Positions 41,824 to 51,195 of a stretch of DNA of 64,000 bases are shown piece by piece (position 1 is the stretch's first letter; every line of letters starts with the position of its first letter). Source of the stretch: Roseovarius aestuarii (GTDB lineage: Bacteria; Pseudomonadota; Alphaproteobacteria; Rhodobacterales; Rhodobacteraceae); contig JAPWHL010000003.1 of NCBI GenBank assembly GCA_027214255.1, positions 235,295 through 299,294 of the forward strand. The letters are read 5' to 3'. The position numbers and the translations under genes are program-made. Under the pieces are notes generated by a model. It saw only the letters and a list, made by a program, of their open reading frames with translations, was not told the DNA's origin and did no database searches.

Positions 41824-43041
41824 TTAGCGCATCAACGCGGGTAGGTCGCCGGTCAGGCCGGCGGCTTCGCGCATCAGGGTCCGACGCAGGCCAGGCAGTG
41901 CGCTAACTGCGCCCATGCCCAAATCCCGACCTAGCCGTAGCAGTGGGTTATCGTTTGAAAACAATCGGTTGCTGAGGTCTGTGGTGAGGGCCAGAGTCGA
42001 CGTGTCGAAACGTCGCCAGACTTGATACCGCTTTAACACGTCAGGGGCAGCGATGTCCTCGCCGCGTTGGCGGGCCTCGCTTAGGACTTGCGCCAGCGCG
42101 GCGACATCGCGCAACCCGGCATTCAGGCCTTGCCCGGCAACAGGGTGCATGCCGTGGGCGGCATCCCCCACCAGCGCCAGACGCGGTGCGACGAACTGGT
42201 TCGCCACCGACAGGCTAAGCGGATAGGTGTAACGTTTGCCGCATATCGAGATTTGACCCAGAAAATCCCCGAAACGCGGGCGTAGAACGTGCAGGAAATC
42301 TTCGTCATTTAGCGCGGCGAACCGGGCAGCGGTTTGCGTGTCTTCGCTCCAGACAATCGAACTGACGTTGCCAGGTAGGGGCAGGATGGCCAGTGGGCCG
42401 TGAGGCATAAAGAATTGGTGCGCGATGCCGTTGTGGGGCAGCTCATGCGCGATGGCACAGACCAGCGCGGTTTGCCCATAATCCCATCCGCTGCGCCGTA
42501 TGCCAGCTCGGGCCGCCGTGCCCGATGTACGCCCATCCGCGCCGACGATCATCCGCGCGCTCAGGGCTCGCCCCGAGCCAAGGGTCAGCGCCATAGCGCC
42601 GGACGCGTCGGTTTGAGCCGTTACTGCATCGCCTGCAATCACATTGATTCCCGATGCCTTGGTGCAAGCCTCATTGAGAGCGCAGCGCAAAAAGCGGTCT
42701 TCGCACATATGGCCCATCGGGCCTTCTTCTAACGCGCCGCGCTCAAAATGCAGGATGAAAGGTGTCAGAGGGCCTTCGCCCGCGCGCCCGTCGGTCACTT
42801 TGATTTCGTGCATTGGCTGCGCGTGTTGGGCCACGGCATCCCACACGCCGATATTGCGCAACAGCCGGGTAGAGGCCAGCGCCAGTGCATAAGCCCGCCC
42901 GTCAAAGGCGGGGTCCGCGCGTTCAGGTGCGGGCAAGGCGTCGATCAAGGTAACATGCAGCCCCGTCTGGGCCAGTGCCAAGGCCAAGGCCGGGCCGTTC
43001 AGCCCACCGCCGATGATTGCGATATCTGTATCGTATTCCAT
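41824..43041 (-). CDS. UbiH/UbiF/COQ6-family FAD-dependent hydroxylase
   Basis: A 405-residue flavoprotein monooxygenase expected to hydroxylate the benzoquinone ring in ubiquinone synthesis. Features are the dinucleotide motif IAIIGGGLNGPALALALAQ, DGRAYALALASTRLL, the ADGRTSGTA motif, and the FAD-ribityl motif LVGDAAHGMHPVAGQGLNAGLRD. Which ring position it hydroxylates cannot be assigned from sequence alone. The start at 43041 (MEYDTDIAI) fits the motif. It is divergent from the amidase gene, with a 90-nt shared region. Confidence 0.93.
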   Translation of the reverse strand: MEYDTDIAIIGGGLNGPALALALAQTGLHVTLIDALPAPERADPAFDGRAYALALASTRLLRNIGVWDAVAQHAQPMHEIKVTDGRAGEGPLTPFILHFERGALEEGPMGHMCEDRFLRCALNEACTKASGINVIAGDAVTAQTDASGAMALTLGSGRALSARMIVGADGRTSGTAARAGIRRSGWDYGQTALVCAIAHELPHNGIAHQFFMPHGPLAILPLPGNVSSIVWSEDTQTAARFAALNDEDFLHVLRPRFGDFLGQISICGKRYTYPLSLSVANQFVAPRLALVGDAAHGMHPVAGQGLNAGLRDVAALAQVLSEARQRGEDIAAPDVLKRYQVWRRFDTSTLALTTDLSNRLFSNDNPLLRLGRDLGMGAVSALPGLRRTLMREAAGLTGDLPALMR

Positions 43042-43131
43042 GCCCTTCAATATGGCGGGCGATGCGGGATTGTCCATGCGTCGCGCCATCGCTACCGTTG
43101 CGGCAAAATGTCGGACAGGAAAGAGCAGACT

Positions 43132-44457
43132 ATGGATGCGTGGCTAACAACGAGCGCGGCTGAGCTGGGCGATGGAATCGAAGCGGGTCGGATTGATCCT
43201 CAGGCGCTGTGCGAGATGTATCTTGAGGCGATAGACACTCATCCGGACTCAGCGCGCATTTACAGTTCTGTCACCCATTCGCGTGCTCGTTTGGAGGCGC
43301 GAGGCGCGGCTGAACGCGCGCGCGCCGGCCTGCGCCGTGGGCCGTTGGACGGTGTGCCCGTGAGTTGGAAAGACTTGTTCGACAGCGCTGGAACCGCCAC
43401 TGAGGCGGGCAGCGCCTTGTTGAAAGGACGTGTGCCTGAACGCGACGCCGACGTGTTGCGCAACGCCAGCTTGGCGGGTTTGGTGTGTCTGGGAAAGACC
43501 CATATGAGCGAACTGGCCTTTTCTGGGTTGGGATTGAATCCAGTTACCGCCACGCCCCCTTGTGTGAATGATCCCAAGGCCGCGCCGGGCGGATCGTCCA
43601 GCGGTGCGGCGGCCAGTGTGGCCTTTGGTCTGGCTGCAGGCGGCATTGGCAGCGATACGGGGGGGTCGGTACGTGTGCCAGCTGCGTGGAACGATCTGGT
43701 GGGGCTCAAAACAACTGCCGGGCGCGTGTCATTGACCGGAGTCGTACCGCTTGCCGCCCGGTTTGATACGGTGGGGCCGCTGTGCCGTTCGGTCCGTGAT
43801 GCGGCGCTGTTTCTGGGCGCGCTGGAGGGCAGGCAAGGGCCCGATTTGCGCGGCGGTTCTATGGCAGGCATGCGTTTGGCCGAAGTCCAGACGGTGGTGA
43901 TGGATGACCTGCGTGATGAACCGGCAAATGCCTATAGTGCGGCCGCTTGCCGTTTGGAGGCGGCAGGGGCCACGATAACGCGGCTTGATGCGCCGGAATT
44001 GAGCGAGGCAATGGGGCTGGCGGCGACGGTATTCTCGGCCGAGGCCTATGGCACGTGGCAAGAGGTGATCGAAGCTGCACCTGACAAGATGTATCCTCCT
44101 ATTCTGGAACGGTTTCGCGGCGGACGATCTGTCAGTGCGCCAGATTTCGTTGCTGCATGGCAGCGTCTGGATATGTTGCGGGCGCAGTGGCATGCGCGGA
44201 TGTCCGGGTATGATGCGGTGATCATGCCGACCGCTCCGAATCTACCGCCTGATGTCGCGCGGCTTCAAAGTGATGGCGACTACTATGTGAGCGAAAATCT
44301 TTTGACATTGCGCAACACCCGTGCAGGCAACCTCATGGGGTTGAGTGCCGTGACATTGCCGACGGGGGCCGCCAGCTGTGGAATTATGTTATGCGGCGCA
44401 CCTTTTGGCGAGGAACGGCTGCTGCGTATCGCCCAAGCCGCAGAGGATGCGTTGTAA
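43132..44457 (+). CDS. Amidase (amidase signature family)
   Basis: A 441-residue amide hydrolase with the full Ser-cisSer-Lys triad: Lys80 in VSWKDLFD, cis-Ser in GGSSSG (about 155-157) and nucleophile Ser179 in GSDTGGSVR. The GGSSSGAAASVAFGLA and DTGGSVRVPAAW segments are family defining. It could be a general amidase; GatA is unlikely because gatB/gatC are not adjacent and the sequence is divergent. The ATG at 43132 follows a ribosome-site-like CAGGAAAGAGCAG; an ATG at 43108 is less supported. Confidence 0.9.
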   Translation: MDAWLTTSAAELGDGIEAGRIDPQALCEMYLEAIDTHPDSARIYSSVTHSRARLEARGAAERARAGLRRGPLDGVPVSWKDLFDSAGTATEAGSALLKGRVPERDADVLRNASLAGLVCLGKTHMSELAFSGLGLNPVTATPPCVNDPKAAPGGSSSGAAASVAFGLAAGGIGSDTGGSVRVPAAWNDLVGLKTTAGRVSLTGVVPLAARFDTVGPLCRSVRDAALFLGALEGRQGPDLRGGSMAGMRLAEVQTVVMDDLRDEPANAYSAAACRLEAAGATITRLDAPELSEAMGLAATVFSAEAYGTWQEVIEAAPDKMYPPILERFRGGRSVSAPDFVAAWQRLDMLRAQWHARMSGYDAVIMPTAPNLPPDVARLQSDGDYYVSENLLTLRNTRAGNLMGLSAVTLPTGAASCGIMLCGAPFGEERLLRIAQAAEDAL

Positions 44458-44800
44458 TAAGCCGTTGGATTCGGGTATTTTTACCAAGAAAAAGCCGGGT
44501 TTGCCAAAAATGCCACAATCGACCGGGCTTGGGTTGGTTTTGCTGGACCTGAATGCCGGGTTTCGGTAGTTTTGACCCAAACGGGGCGTCTATGATCCCG
44601 TAGTCCGAGGCAGTTTCGATGTACCCCGAGCGGTTTTTTACCCAGCCGGTTGATGTGTATCCGCATTTGTGGATTCGCGCGCGCGTGTCTGGGTGTGGCC
44701 ACTCACATCTCTCTCGGACCAGATCAATGCGGCGGGACCTTCCGTGGCGGGGCCAAAATGGCCTGGCCCGGACGACCAGCCGGTAAGCACGAGGGACGAG
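44458..44800. other. Intergenic region upstream of ftsK
   Basis: A 343-nt gap without a convincing gene. It starts with a copy of the recurrent tail (GGGTATTTTTACCAAGAAAA at 44473-44492). The frame open from 44669 into ftsK lacks family support. The ftsK promoter must lie here, but I could not define it. Confidence 0.45.
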
Positions 44801-47758
44801 ATGGCATATCAGACACGCGGGCGCGATCCACTGCTGGACAGTACCATGACCGAGGCGATCGAAAAGCGCGGCAAGGAATTGCTGGGTCTTGCCTTGGTGG
44901 TGGCTGCGGCCTTGGCGGCGGCGATTTTCGCATCGTATACGCCGGACGATCCCAGTTGGTTGTCGGCGGTAGAAACGCCTGCTCAGAACTGGCTTGGCCA
45001 GACCGGCGCGACAATTGCGGCAACGCTGTTCATGGTCGTTGGCCGTGGCGCGTGGGGGGTGGCGATTGTTCTGGTTGCTTGGGGAGTGCGATTCGTTTTG
45101 CACCGGGGACAGGACCGGGCGGTGTCGCGGCTGATTTTTGCCCCGATCTGGGTTGCGGTTCTGGCGCTGTATGCTGCGTCGCTGACGCCGGGTGCCGAAT
45201 GGTACGCGACACATAGTTTTGGTCTGGGTGGGATTTTCGGTGACACGATTCTGGGGGCAGTGGTCGGTATTTTACCGATTGGTGCTACGGCGGGTCTGAA
45301 ATTGCTGTCCTTGTGCCTTGGGGCCGGAATGCTGGTCATGGGTGCGTTTGTTCTGGGCTTTGAGCGGGCTGAAATCCGCGCGATTGTGCGATTCCTCGTG
45401 GTGGGAATGATTGTCAGTTATTCCATGCTGGTTCAGGTGCTGACACGGGGGGCGACGGGCGCGGCGGGTGCGGCCCGCAGGGTGCAGGAACGGCGTGCGA
45501 CAAGTGCCGAGGCGCGTCGCAACGACAAGGTTGCCCAAGCCGATTATGCCGCGCAAGCGGATGATACCCCGACGCGGCGTCACGTTAAAATCGTTGCCCC
45601 AAGGATGAGCCGCAGCGCAGATGCGCATGTGATCGAAGAGGAGGCCGCACCCTACACGGCCCCGCAGGCGGCCAAGCCCGCAGGTGGTCTTTTGGCCCGT
45701 ATGCCTGCCCTGATGCGCAAACCGGATCCACTGCCTGAACCCGAACTGGTTGAGCAACCCTTTGCAGAGGGTGACATGGACATGCCCGGTGAAGACCGGA
45801 TCAAATCCAAGATTGCCGATGTTATCAAAAATCGCGTGCGTCAGAACCCTGCTGTTCAGGTCGAAAAAGTGGCGCCCCTGACCAAGGGACGCGGGCGCGG
45901 GCCCGCGCCGTTGCTTCTGAATACATCAGGTGCGGCAGCTTTGCCGCCCGAGCCGCCGCTGACGGCCTCTATGCAACCGGCCCAACCTGTTGAAGCTGCA
46001 CCTGTGGTGCAACCGCGCGCGCCGCAGCTCGACGATCAGGCACCGACTTACGCTGATGAGGTTGTCGAAACCGCACCCCAAGCTGCGCCACAGCCTGCTG
46101 CAGCCCCCGTGCGCATGGCCACGCCGCGTATTCCCATTCCTGAGCCGCGTCAGGTCGTACAACATACGCCGCGCAAGGTGGCCGTGCCTTCCACACGCGC
46201 CAAGGCCGAGGCCCAGCCAGCCCTGCCGTTCGAAGATCAGGCTGCGCCTGTTTACGAACTGCCCCCGCTTAACCTGCTGTCCAGCCCGGATAACATTGTG
46301 CGCCACCATCTTAGCGACGATGCGTTGCAGGAAAACGCGCGGATGCTGGAATCGGTTCTGGATGACTATGGCGTCAAAGGCGACATCGTCAGCGTGCGTC
46401 CGGGCCCTGTTGTCACCATGTACGAACTGGAGCCAGCGCCGGGTCTGAAAGCGTCCCGCGTGATTGGCCTGTCGGACGATATTGCGCGTTCGATGTCGGC
46501 CTTGTCGGCGCGGGTCAGTACAGTACCGGGGCGCACCGTTATCGGGATCGAGCTGCCCAATGACAATCGCGAGATGGTCTCTTTGCGCGAAATCCTGTCG
46601 ACGCGTGATTTCGGCGACGGGACGCAAAAATTGCCGCTGGCCTTGGGTAAGGATATCGGTGGAGATCCGATGGTTGCCAATCTGGCCAAGATGCCCCACC
46701 TGCTGATCGCGGGTACGACGGGGTCGGGTAAATCCGTAGCGATCAACACGATGATCCTGTCGCTGCTCTACAAGCTGACGCCGGATGACTGCCGGATGAT
46801 CATGATCGACCCCAAGATGCTGGAACTGAGCGTTTATGACGGCATCCCCCATTTGCTGAGTCCGGTTGTCACCGACCCCAAAAAGGCGGTCGTGGCCCTG
46901 AAATGGACCGTGGCCGAGATGGAAGAGCGCTATCGCAAGATGTCCAAGATGGGCGTGCGCAACATCGACGGCTACAATGGTCGGGTCGCAGATGCATTGT
47001 CCAAGAACGAGATGTTCAGCCGGACGGTTCAGACCGGATTTGACGACAACACAGGCGAACCTGTGTTCGAGACCGAGGAATTCGCGCCCGAAAAGATGCC
47101 CTATATCGTCGTTATCGTCGATGAAATGGCGGACCTTATGATGGTCGCCGGCAAGGAAATCGAGGCCTGCATCCAACGATTGGCCCAGATGGCACGCGCC
47201 AGCGGCATTCACATCATTATGGCCACGCAACGCCCTTCGGTGGATGTGATTACCGGTACGATCAAGGCTAACTTCCCCACGCGGATCAGTTTCCAGGTAA
47301 CGTCGAAAATCGACAGCCGGACGATCTTGGGTGAAATGGGTGCCGAGCAATTGCTGGGCATGGGGGACATGCTGTTCATGGCGGGGGGGGCGAAAATCAC
47401 GCGCTGCCACGGCCCGTTCGTCAGCGATGAAGAGGTCGAAGAGATCGTGAACTTCCTTAAATCACAAGGCCCGCCCGTTTATGTCGGCAGCGTGTTGGAA
47501 GGTCCGGATGAGGATAAAGCCAGCAATATCGATGCGGTGCTGGGGCTGGGTGGTAACACCGATGGCGAGGATGCGCTGTATGATCAGGCCGTGCAGATTG
47601 CGATCACGGACCGCAAATGCAGCACCTCCTACATTCAGCGGAAGCTGGCCATTGGCTATAACAAGGCGGCACGTCTGGTTGAACAGATGGAGGACGAAGG
47701 CGTCGTCAGTGCGGCCAACCATGTAGGCAAACGTGAAATCTTGGTGCCCGAACCGTAA
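44801..47758 (+). CDS. ftsK: DNA translocase FtsK
   Basis: The septal DNA pump that clears chromosome termini and activates XerCD recombination. The 985-residue protein begins [13 protein letters not shown], has four or so membrane segments in the first ~190 residues, a ~330-residue proline/alanine/glutamine-rich linker, and a RecA-like motor with Walker [15 protein letters not shown] (about 635-648), [22 protein letters not shown], and Walker [14 protein letters not shown]. The C-terminal winged helix (gamma domain: [27 protein letters not shown]) reads FtsK orienting sequences. The ATG at 44801 follows CGAGGGACGAG. Confidence 0.96.
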   Translation: MAYQTRGRDPLLDSTMTEAIEKRGKELLGLALVVAAALAAAIFASYTPDDPSWLSAVETPAQNWLGQTGATIAATLFMVVGRGAWGVAIVLVAWGVRFVLHRGQDRAVSRLIFAPIWVAVLALYAASLTPGAEWYATHSFGLGGIFGDTILGAVVGILPIGATAGLKLLSLCLGAGMLVMGAFVLGFERAEIRAIVRFLVVGMIVSYSMLVQVLTRGATGAAGAARRVQERRATSAEARRNDKVAQADYAAQADDTPTRRHVKIVAPRMSRSADAHVIEEEAAPYTAPQAAKPAGGLLARMPALMRKPDPLPEPELVEQPFAEGDMDMPGEDRIKSKIADVIKNRVRQNPAVQVEKVAPLTKGRGRGPAPLLLNTSGAAALPPEPPLTASMQPAQPVEAAPVVQPRAPQLDDQAPTYADEVVETAPQAAPQPAAAPVRMATPRIPIPEPRQVVQHTPRKVAVPSTRAKAEAQPALPFEDQAAPVYELPPLNLLSSPDNIVRHHLSDDALQENARMLESVLDDYGVKGDIVSVRPGPVVTMYELEPAPGLKASRVIGLSDDIARSMSALSARVSTVPGRTVIGIELPNDNREMVSLREILSTRDFGDGTQKLPLALGKDIGGDPMVANLAKMPHLLIAGTTGSGKSVAINTMILSLLYKLTPDDCRMIMIDPKMLELSVYDGIPHLLSPVVTDPKKAVVALKWTVAEMEERYRKMSKMGVRNIDGYNGRVADALSKNEMFSRTVQTGFDDNTGEPVFETEEFAPEKMPYIVVIVDEMADLMMVAGKEIEACIQRLAQMARASGIHIIMATQRPSVDVITGTIKANFPTRISFQVTSKIDSRTILGEMGAEQLLGMGDMLFMAGGAKITRCHGPFVSDEEVEEIVNFLKSQGPPVYVGSVLEGPDEDKASNIDAVLGLGGNTDGEDALYDQAVQIAITDRKCSTSYIQRKLAIGYNKAARLVEQMEDEGVVSAANHVGKREILVPEP

Positions 47759-47834
47759 CTCGGGCCCCTAACGCTTTATGCAACCAAAAGTGATCGGTGT
47801 GCGTTTCCTTTACTGAACAGGGTAGGGGCAATGT

Positions 47835-48416
47835 GTGCAGAGCGGCCATAAAGCAGAAGAAACGACCGACCAGATCGCCGATTTGGGGCAAGGCAACGAC
47901 GAGGTCCGCGTTGGTGACATGATCGAGGCGTTGGGCCGTCGTGGGTTTGGCCCGCTGCTGTTCGTTCCGGCGATGATAGAATTGTCTCCGATCGGGGGCA
48001 TTCCCGGCGTGCCGACAGTGCTGGCTCTGATCATTGCCCTGATCGCTGTGCAGATCATTTTGGGGCGCAGCCATTTCTGGTTGCCCGACATCTTGGAACG
48101 TCAAACGGTGTCGGGCAAGGCGCTCTCCAAGGCGGCGGGGGTTTTGAACCCCGTGGCTCAACGCATGGACAGCTGGTTTGGAGGGCGGTTGCCGGCGATG
48201 GTGGGCCCATGGGTGCAACGTTTGGCCGCCGCTGCGGTGATCGCACATTGCGCGACCGTCCCCCCCTTAGAGATTATCCCGTTTGCAAGTTCGGTTCCGA
48301 TGCTGTCCATCGCGCTGATTGGTCTGGCGATGATGGCTGGTGACGGCGTTTTGATGCTGATGGCCTTGATATGGGCGGTCTGCGCCTTGATTCTCGCGCC
48401 CTACCTGCTGATATGA
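47835..48416 (+). CDS. ExoD family exopolysaccharide synthesis protein
   Basis: A 193-residue membrane protein of the ExoD family (named for a rhizobial gene affecting exopolysaccharide and alkali sensitivity). Family features are GRRGFGPLLFVPAMIELSPIGGIPGVPT, a hydrophobic LIIALIAVQIILGRSHFWLPDIL segment and a C-terminal run of membrane helices after LEIIPFASSVPM. The proposed GTG start at 47835 gives a 30-residue acidic lead; an internal Met (about residue 29) is an alternative. It lies between ftsK and lolA on the same strand. Biochemical function unknown. Confidence 0.85.
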   Translation: MQSGHKAEETTDQIADLGQGNDEVRVGDMIEALGRRGFGPLLFVPAMIELSPIGGIPGVPTVLALIIALIAVQIILGRSHFWLPDILERQTVSGKALSKAAGVLNPVAQRMDSWFGGRLPAMVGPWVQRLAAAAVIAHCATVPPLEIIPFASSVPMLSIALIGLAMMAGDGVLMLMALIWAVCALILAPYLLI

Positions 48417-48499
48417 GGTATAGCGCGCCTGCTATCGTATAACAGGTGCTAAGCGTGCCAGACTGCGCATGACTTGAGGCAACAAAGGATGTCGACAGA

Positions 48500-49105
48500 A
48501 TGAAATGGACAACACCTCTTATGGCGGCGGCGCTTGGCCTGTGTCTGGCTTTGCCTGCTGCAGCCGAGAAATTGTCGCTGAAAGAACTGTCGCGCTATCT
48601 CAATAGTTTTGAGACCGCATCAGGACAGTTCACGCAGATCAACGACGATGGCACGATCAGTCAGGGCACTATTTTGATAAAACGTCCCGGCAAGGTACGG
48701 TTTGAATATCAGCCGCCCGAAGATATTCTGGTGGTATCTAATGGCGATACAGTGGGCATCATTGATGGCAAATCCAGCGAGGGCACGCAGGCCTATCCGC
48801 TGAATAAAACGCCGCTGTCGATCATTCTGGCGCGCAATGTCGATTTCACTCGCGCCCGTATGGTGACAGGCCACGGCAGCGACGGAAAAAGCACGACAGT
48901 GCGCGCACAAGACCCCGACAATCCAGATTACGGCAGTATTGATCTGGTCTTTACTGGATCGCCGACCCAATTGCGTCAATGGGTGATCAATGACAGCGGT
49001 GGCAGTCGGACAACGGTGATTTTGGGCGCGCTGGATACTGGAGTTCGGTTGAAGAACGAAAGTTTTGTCATTCCGGGGCTGAAGCCCGGCATGGTGGATC
49101 GCTAA
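48500..49105 (+). CDS. lolA: Outer-membrane lipoprotein carrier protein LolA
   Basis: A 201-residue periplasmic protein with a Sec signal (PLMAAALGLCLALPAAA, cleavage near residue 22). It ferries lipoproteins from LolCDE to the outer membrane. The mature part has the LolA pattern SRYLNSFETASGQFTQINDDG, GTILIKRPGKVRFEYQPPE and a C-terminal beta sheet. ftsK-lolA proximity is common, here with the ExoD-type gene between. A clear terminator follows. Confidence 0.93.
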   Translation: MKWTTPLMAAALGLCLALPAAAEKLSLKELSRYLNSFETASGQFTQINDDGTISQGTILIKRPGKVRFEYQPPEDILVVSNGDTVGIIDGKSSEGTQAYPLNKTPLSIILARNVDFTRARMVTGHGSDGKSTTVRAQDPDNPDYGSIDLVFTGSPTQLRQWVINDSGGSRTTVILGALDTGVRLKNESFVIPGLKPGMVDR

Positions 49106-49122
49106 GCCCACACCCACAACAG

Positions 49123-49158
49123 CAAAGCCCCGGCGCATGTCCGGGGCTTTGTGGTTTT
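49123..49158 (+). terminator. Rho-independent terminator after lolA
   Basis: CAAAGCCCCGG (49123-49133) pairs perfectly with CCGGGGCTTTG (49141-49151) around a 7-nt loop, followed by TGGTTTTAAG. The stem lies 18 nt after the lolA stop and between convergent genes, so it may act in both directions. Confidence 0.8.
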
Positions 49159-49190
49159 AAGTCATCGACGACATGTAATGACGTGCAGGT

Positions 49191-49781
49191 TCACCCGCGT
49201 CCGCATTGCTTTAACTGTGCTTGATATGTTGCGGCCCGCGCCTCGACAGAGCCCGCAACACGTACCAGCCATGCCTTGTTGTTGTACGACCCGCGTGAGT
49301 ATCCGGTGCGCCCTTCGTGATAGGCCAGATACTGATTGCGCGCGTCATGCATAGGGATGCCCAATTGGTCGCGGCTTTTGGCCATATACCAGCCCATGAA
49401 ATCGGTGGCGTCGTGAATGTTGTCGCGCCGGGCCCGGAACTTACCCTGCTCCTTAACGTATTCATCCCAAGTGCCATCCAGCGCCTGACTGTAGCCAAAG
49501 GCCGAGCTTTGCCGGCCCATCGGGATCACGCCCAATGTATAGCGAAACGGAGTACGCGCATCGCTTACAAATTTGCTTTCCTGATAGATGGTCGCCATCT
49601 GGACATGTGGAGGAACGCCCCACCGCCGTTCGGCTGCGCGGAAGGCGCGGCTGTAACTGGGACGCTCGCGCAAAATCGCGCAGGCGTCATTTAACGTATC
49701 GGGTGAGGATCCATAACCGCCGCCGCGCCCGCAGGCTGCGACCAACATGATTAGTAGAACCGCGCGAAGCTGTCTGCTCAT
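49191..49781 (-). CDS. Lytic transglycosylase (SLT-domain) lipoprotein
   Basis: A 196-residue exported murein hydrolase-like protein. The N-terminus is a lipoprotein signal (LRAVLLIMLVAACGRG, lipobox VAAC). The lysozyme-like core has the catalytic-Glu motif ATIYQESKFVSDA and SAFGYSQALDGTWDEYVKE, with a later NQYLAYHEGRTGYSRGSYNNKAWL. The GYSQ and YxxYHEG features are those of SLT transglycosylases that cleave the glycan strand. Isolated, minus strand, convergent with lolA. Confidence 0.88.
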   Translation of the reverse strand: MSRQLRAVLLIMLVAACGRGGGYGSSPDTLNDACAILRERPSYSRAFRAAERRWGVPPHVQMATIYQESKFVSDARTPFRYTLGVIPMGRQSSAFGYSQALDGTWDEYVKEQGKFRARRDNIHDATDFMGWYMAKSRDQLGIPMHDARNQYLAYHEGRTGYSRGSYNNKAWLVRVAGSVEARAATYQAQLKQCGRG

Positions 49782-49861
49782 CTGCCTCTGCTCTCATTTT
49801 TTTCTTTGAAGTCTAGCCGAATTCAGCCGATTGGGAAATCATGAATTTTTGAGGTGGCGGG

Positions 49862-50743
49862 TTATAGCAACACAGCCAACAATGCGGGCAAGTAGATGGC
49901 TGCCATAAGTGTCGAAATAACTACCATTCCGGCTACGGCATCCGAATCGGCCCCATATTTTTCGGCCAGCATGTATGAGGTTACGGCGACGGGCGTGGAC
50001 ACCTGTAAAACCAAAACAGCATGGGCCATGGGTTCCAAATTCAGCAGCAGTCCCGCCGTCCAGGCCAGTCCGACACAGATGAATATTTTGGCCCCAGCAA
50101 GGGCTGCCGCCAGTCCCAGCCGTCTGGGGTGTAGCCGCGCAATGGCAACGCCCAGCGTGATCAACATCAAAGGGATGGCCATCTGTCCGACTAGCTCCAG
50201 CGCGTTGGTCAAGAAAACCGGGGTCTCCCAACCGCGCCATTGAAACAGGCCACCCAGCAAGGTGGCTCCGACCACCGGTTCACGCAGCACACGCAAAGGC
50301 GATCCCCCCCCGGCCACCAGCCAAACCCCAAATGTAAACGACCAGATCGCCATGACTGCAAACACGATCACCGCTAGGCTCAGCCCTTCGGGACCGAAGG
50401 CGAACAAGGCGAGCGGCAGGCCAAGGTTGCCCGTGTTGCCAAAGATCATTGGGGCGGCATGCGTGCGCATCTGAAGGCCACAAATCCGCACCAGCACCAG
50501 CATGACCACAGTTACCGCGCCATATGCAGACAGAGCCGCCAGCGACAGGGCTGTCAGGGCCTCGGGTTCGATGCGGGCTTGCATGATCGCGGTAAAAATC
50601 AGGCATGGCACCGCAAGGGTCATGCATAGCCGGGTGACAAAGGCCAAACGGTATTCAAACCCCAGTTTGACCCAAGTGAAGCCGGTCATCGCAAGCAGGA
50701 ATACCGGTGCGGTTATTTCAAGTACTGTCGTGGCAAGGTTCAC
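49862..50743 (-). CDS. AEC family transporter (auxin efflux carrier fold)
   Basis: A 293-residue inner-membrane protein with about 10 hydrophobic segments, characteristic of the AEC family (malonate/malate or auxin-like efflux). Family landmarks are GNTGNLGLPLALFAFG, NALELVGQMAIPLMLITLGVAIA, and VAVTSYMLAEKYGADSDAVAGMVVISTLMA at the end. The start is GTG at 50743, supported by AGCAGGAAACAGTCT upstream. An in-frame extension to 50824 is rejected. The substrate is unknown. It is divergent from hspQ. Confidence 0.9.
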   Translation of the reverse strand: MNLATTVLEITAPVFLLAMTGFTWVKLGFEYRLAFVTRLCMTLAVPCLIFTAIMQARIEPEALTALSLAALSAYGAVTVVMLVLVRICGLQMRTHAAPMIFGNTGNLGLPLALFAFGPEGLSLAVIVFAVMAIWSFTFGVWLVAGGGSPLRVLREPVVGATLLGGLFQWRGWETPVFLTNALELVGQMAIPLMLITLGVAIARLHPRRLGLAAALAGAKIFICVGLAWTAGLLLNLEPMAHAVLVLQVSTPVAVTSYMLAEKYGADSDAVAGMVVISTLMAAIYLPALLAVLL

Positions 50744-50828
50744 AGACTGTTTCCTGCTATTGTGAGGATCAGGATTGGACAAACGCCCCTTGCAACCTTT
50801 ATGGTCAGCAGTTAGGGGCTGCAAGAAT

Positions 50829-51155
50829 ATGCTGAAAACACGCGCAAAATATCATCTAGGACAAGTGGTCCGGCACAAAAAACACCCGTTTCGCGGTGTG
50901 GTTTTTGATGTCGATCCGGAATTTGCCAATACCGAGGAATGGTATGCGTCCATTCCCGAAGATAGCCGTCCGATAAAAGGGCAGCCATTTTACCACCTTT
51001 TGGCTGAGAATGATCAAAGCTATTACGTGGCTTATGTGTCGGAGCAGAATCTGGTGGCTGATTATTCGGGCGAACCGGTAGAGCATCCTGATATTCCGGA
51101 CTTGTTTGGGCCGTTTGAGGATGGCTCGTACCCGTTGCATTTCCAGTTGAATTGA
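50829..51155 (+). CDS. hspQ: Heat-shock protein HspQ
   Basis: A 108-residue small protein of the HspQ/YccV family. E. coli HspQ is a specificity-enhancing factor of Lon and binds hemimethylated DNA. The sequence has the family text KYHLGQVVRHKKHPFRGVVFDVDPEFANTEEWY followed by PFYHLLAENDQSYYVAYVSEQNLV, and ends DGSYPLHFQLN. The ATG at 50829 is chosen from the family start; an in-frame extension is rejected. It converges on ggt. Confidence 0.93.
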   Translation: MLKTRAKYHLGQVVRHKKHPFRGVVFDVDPEFANTEEWYASIPEDSRPIKGQPFYHLLAENDQSYYVAYVSEQNLVADYSGEPVEHPDIPDLFGPFEDGSYPLHFQLN

Positions 51156-51162
51156 GCGGGCC

Positions 51163-51180
51163 GGTGCGCTGAAGCGCACC
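51163..51180. terminator. Short hairpin between hspQ and ggt
   Basis: GGTGCGC (51163-51169) pairs with GCGCACC (51174-51180) around TGAA. It lies in the 40-nt gap between convergent genes, 7 nt after the hspQ stop, and is not followed by a U-tract. Possibly a weak bidirectional terminator. Confidence 0.35.
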
Positions 51181-51195
51181 TTACGGCACGCCCTG

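Noticed and set aside
45926..47410. Minus-strand open frame of 494 codons inside ftsK
   Set aside because: Histidine/arginine/glycine-rich antisense text typical of GC-rich shadow frames. FtsK motifs are clear on the plus strand.
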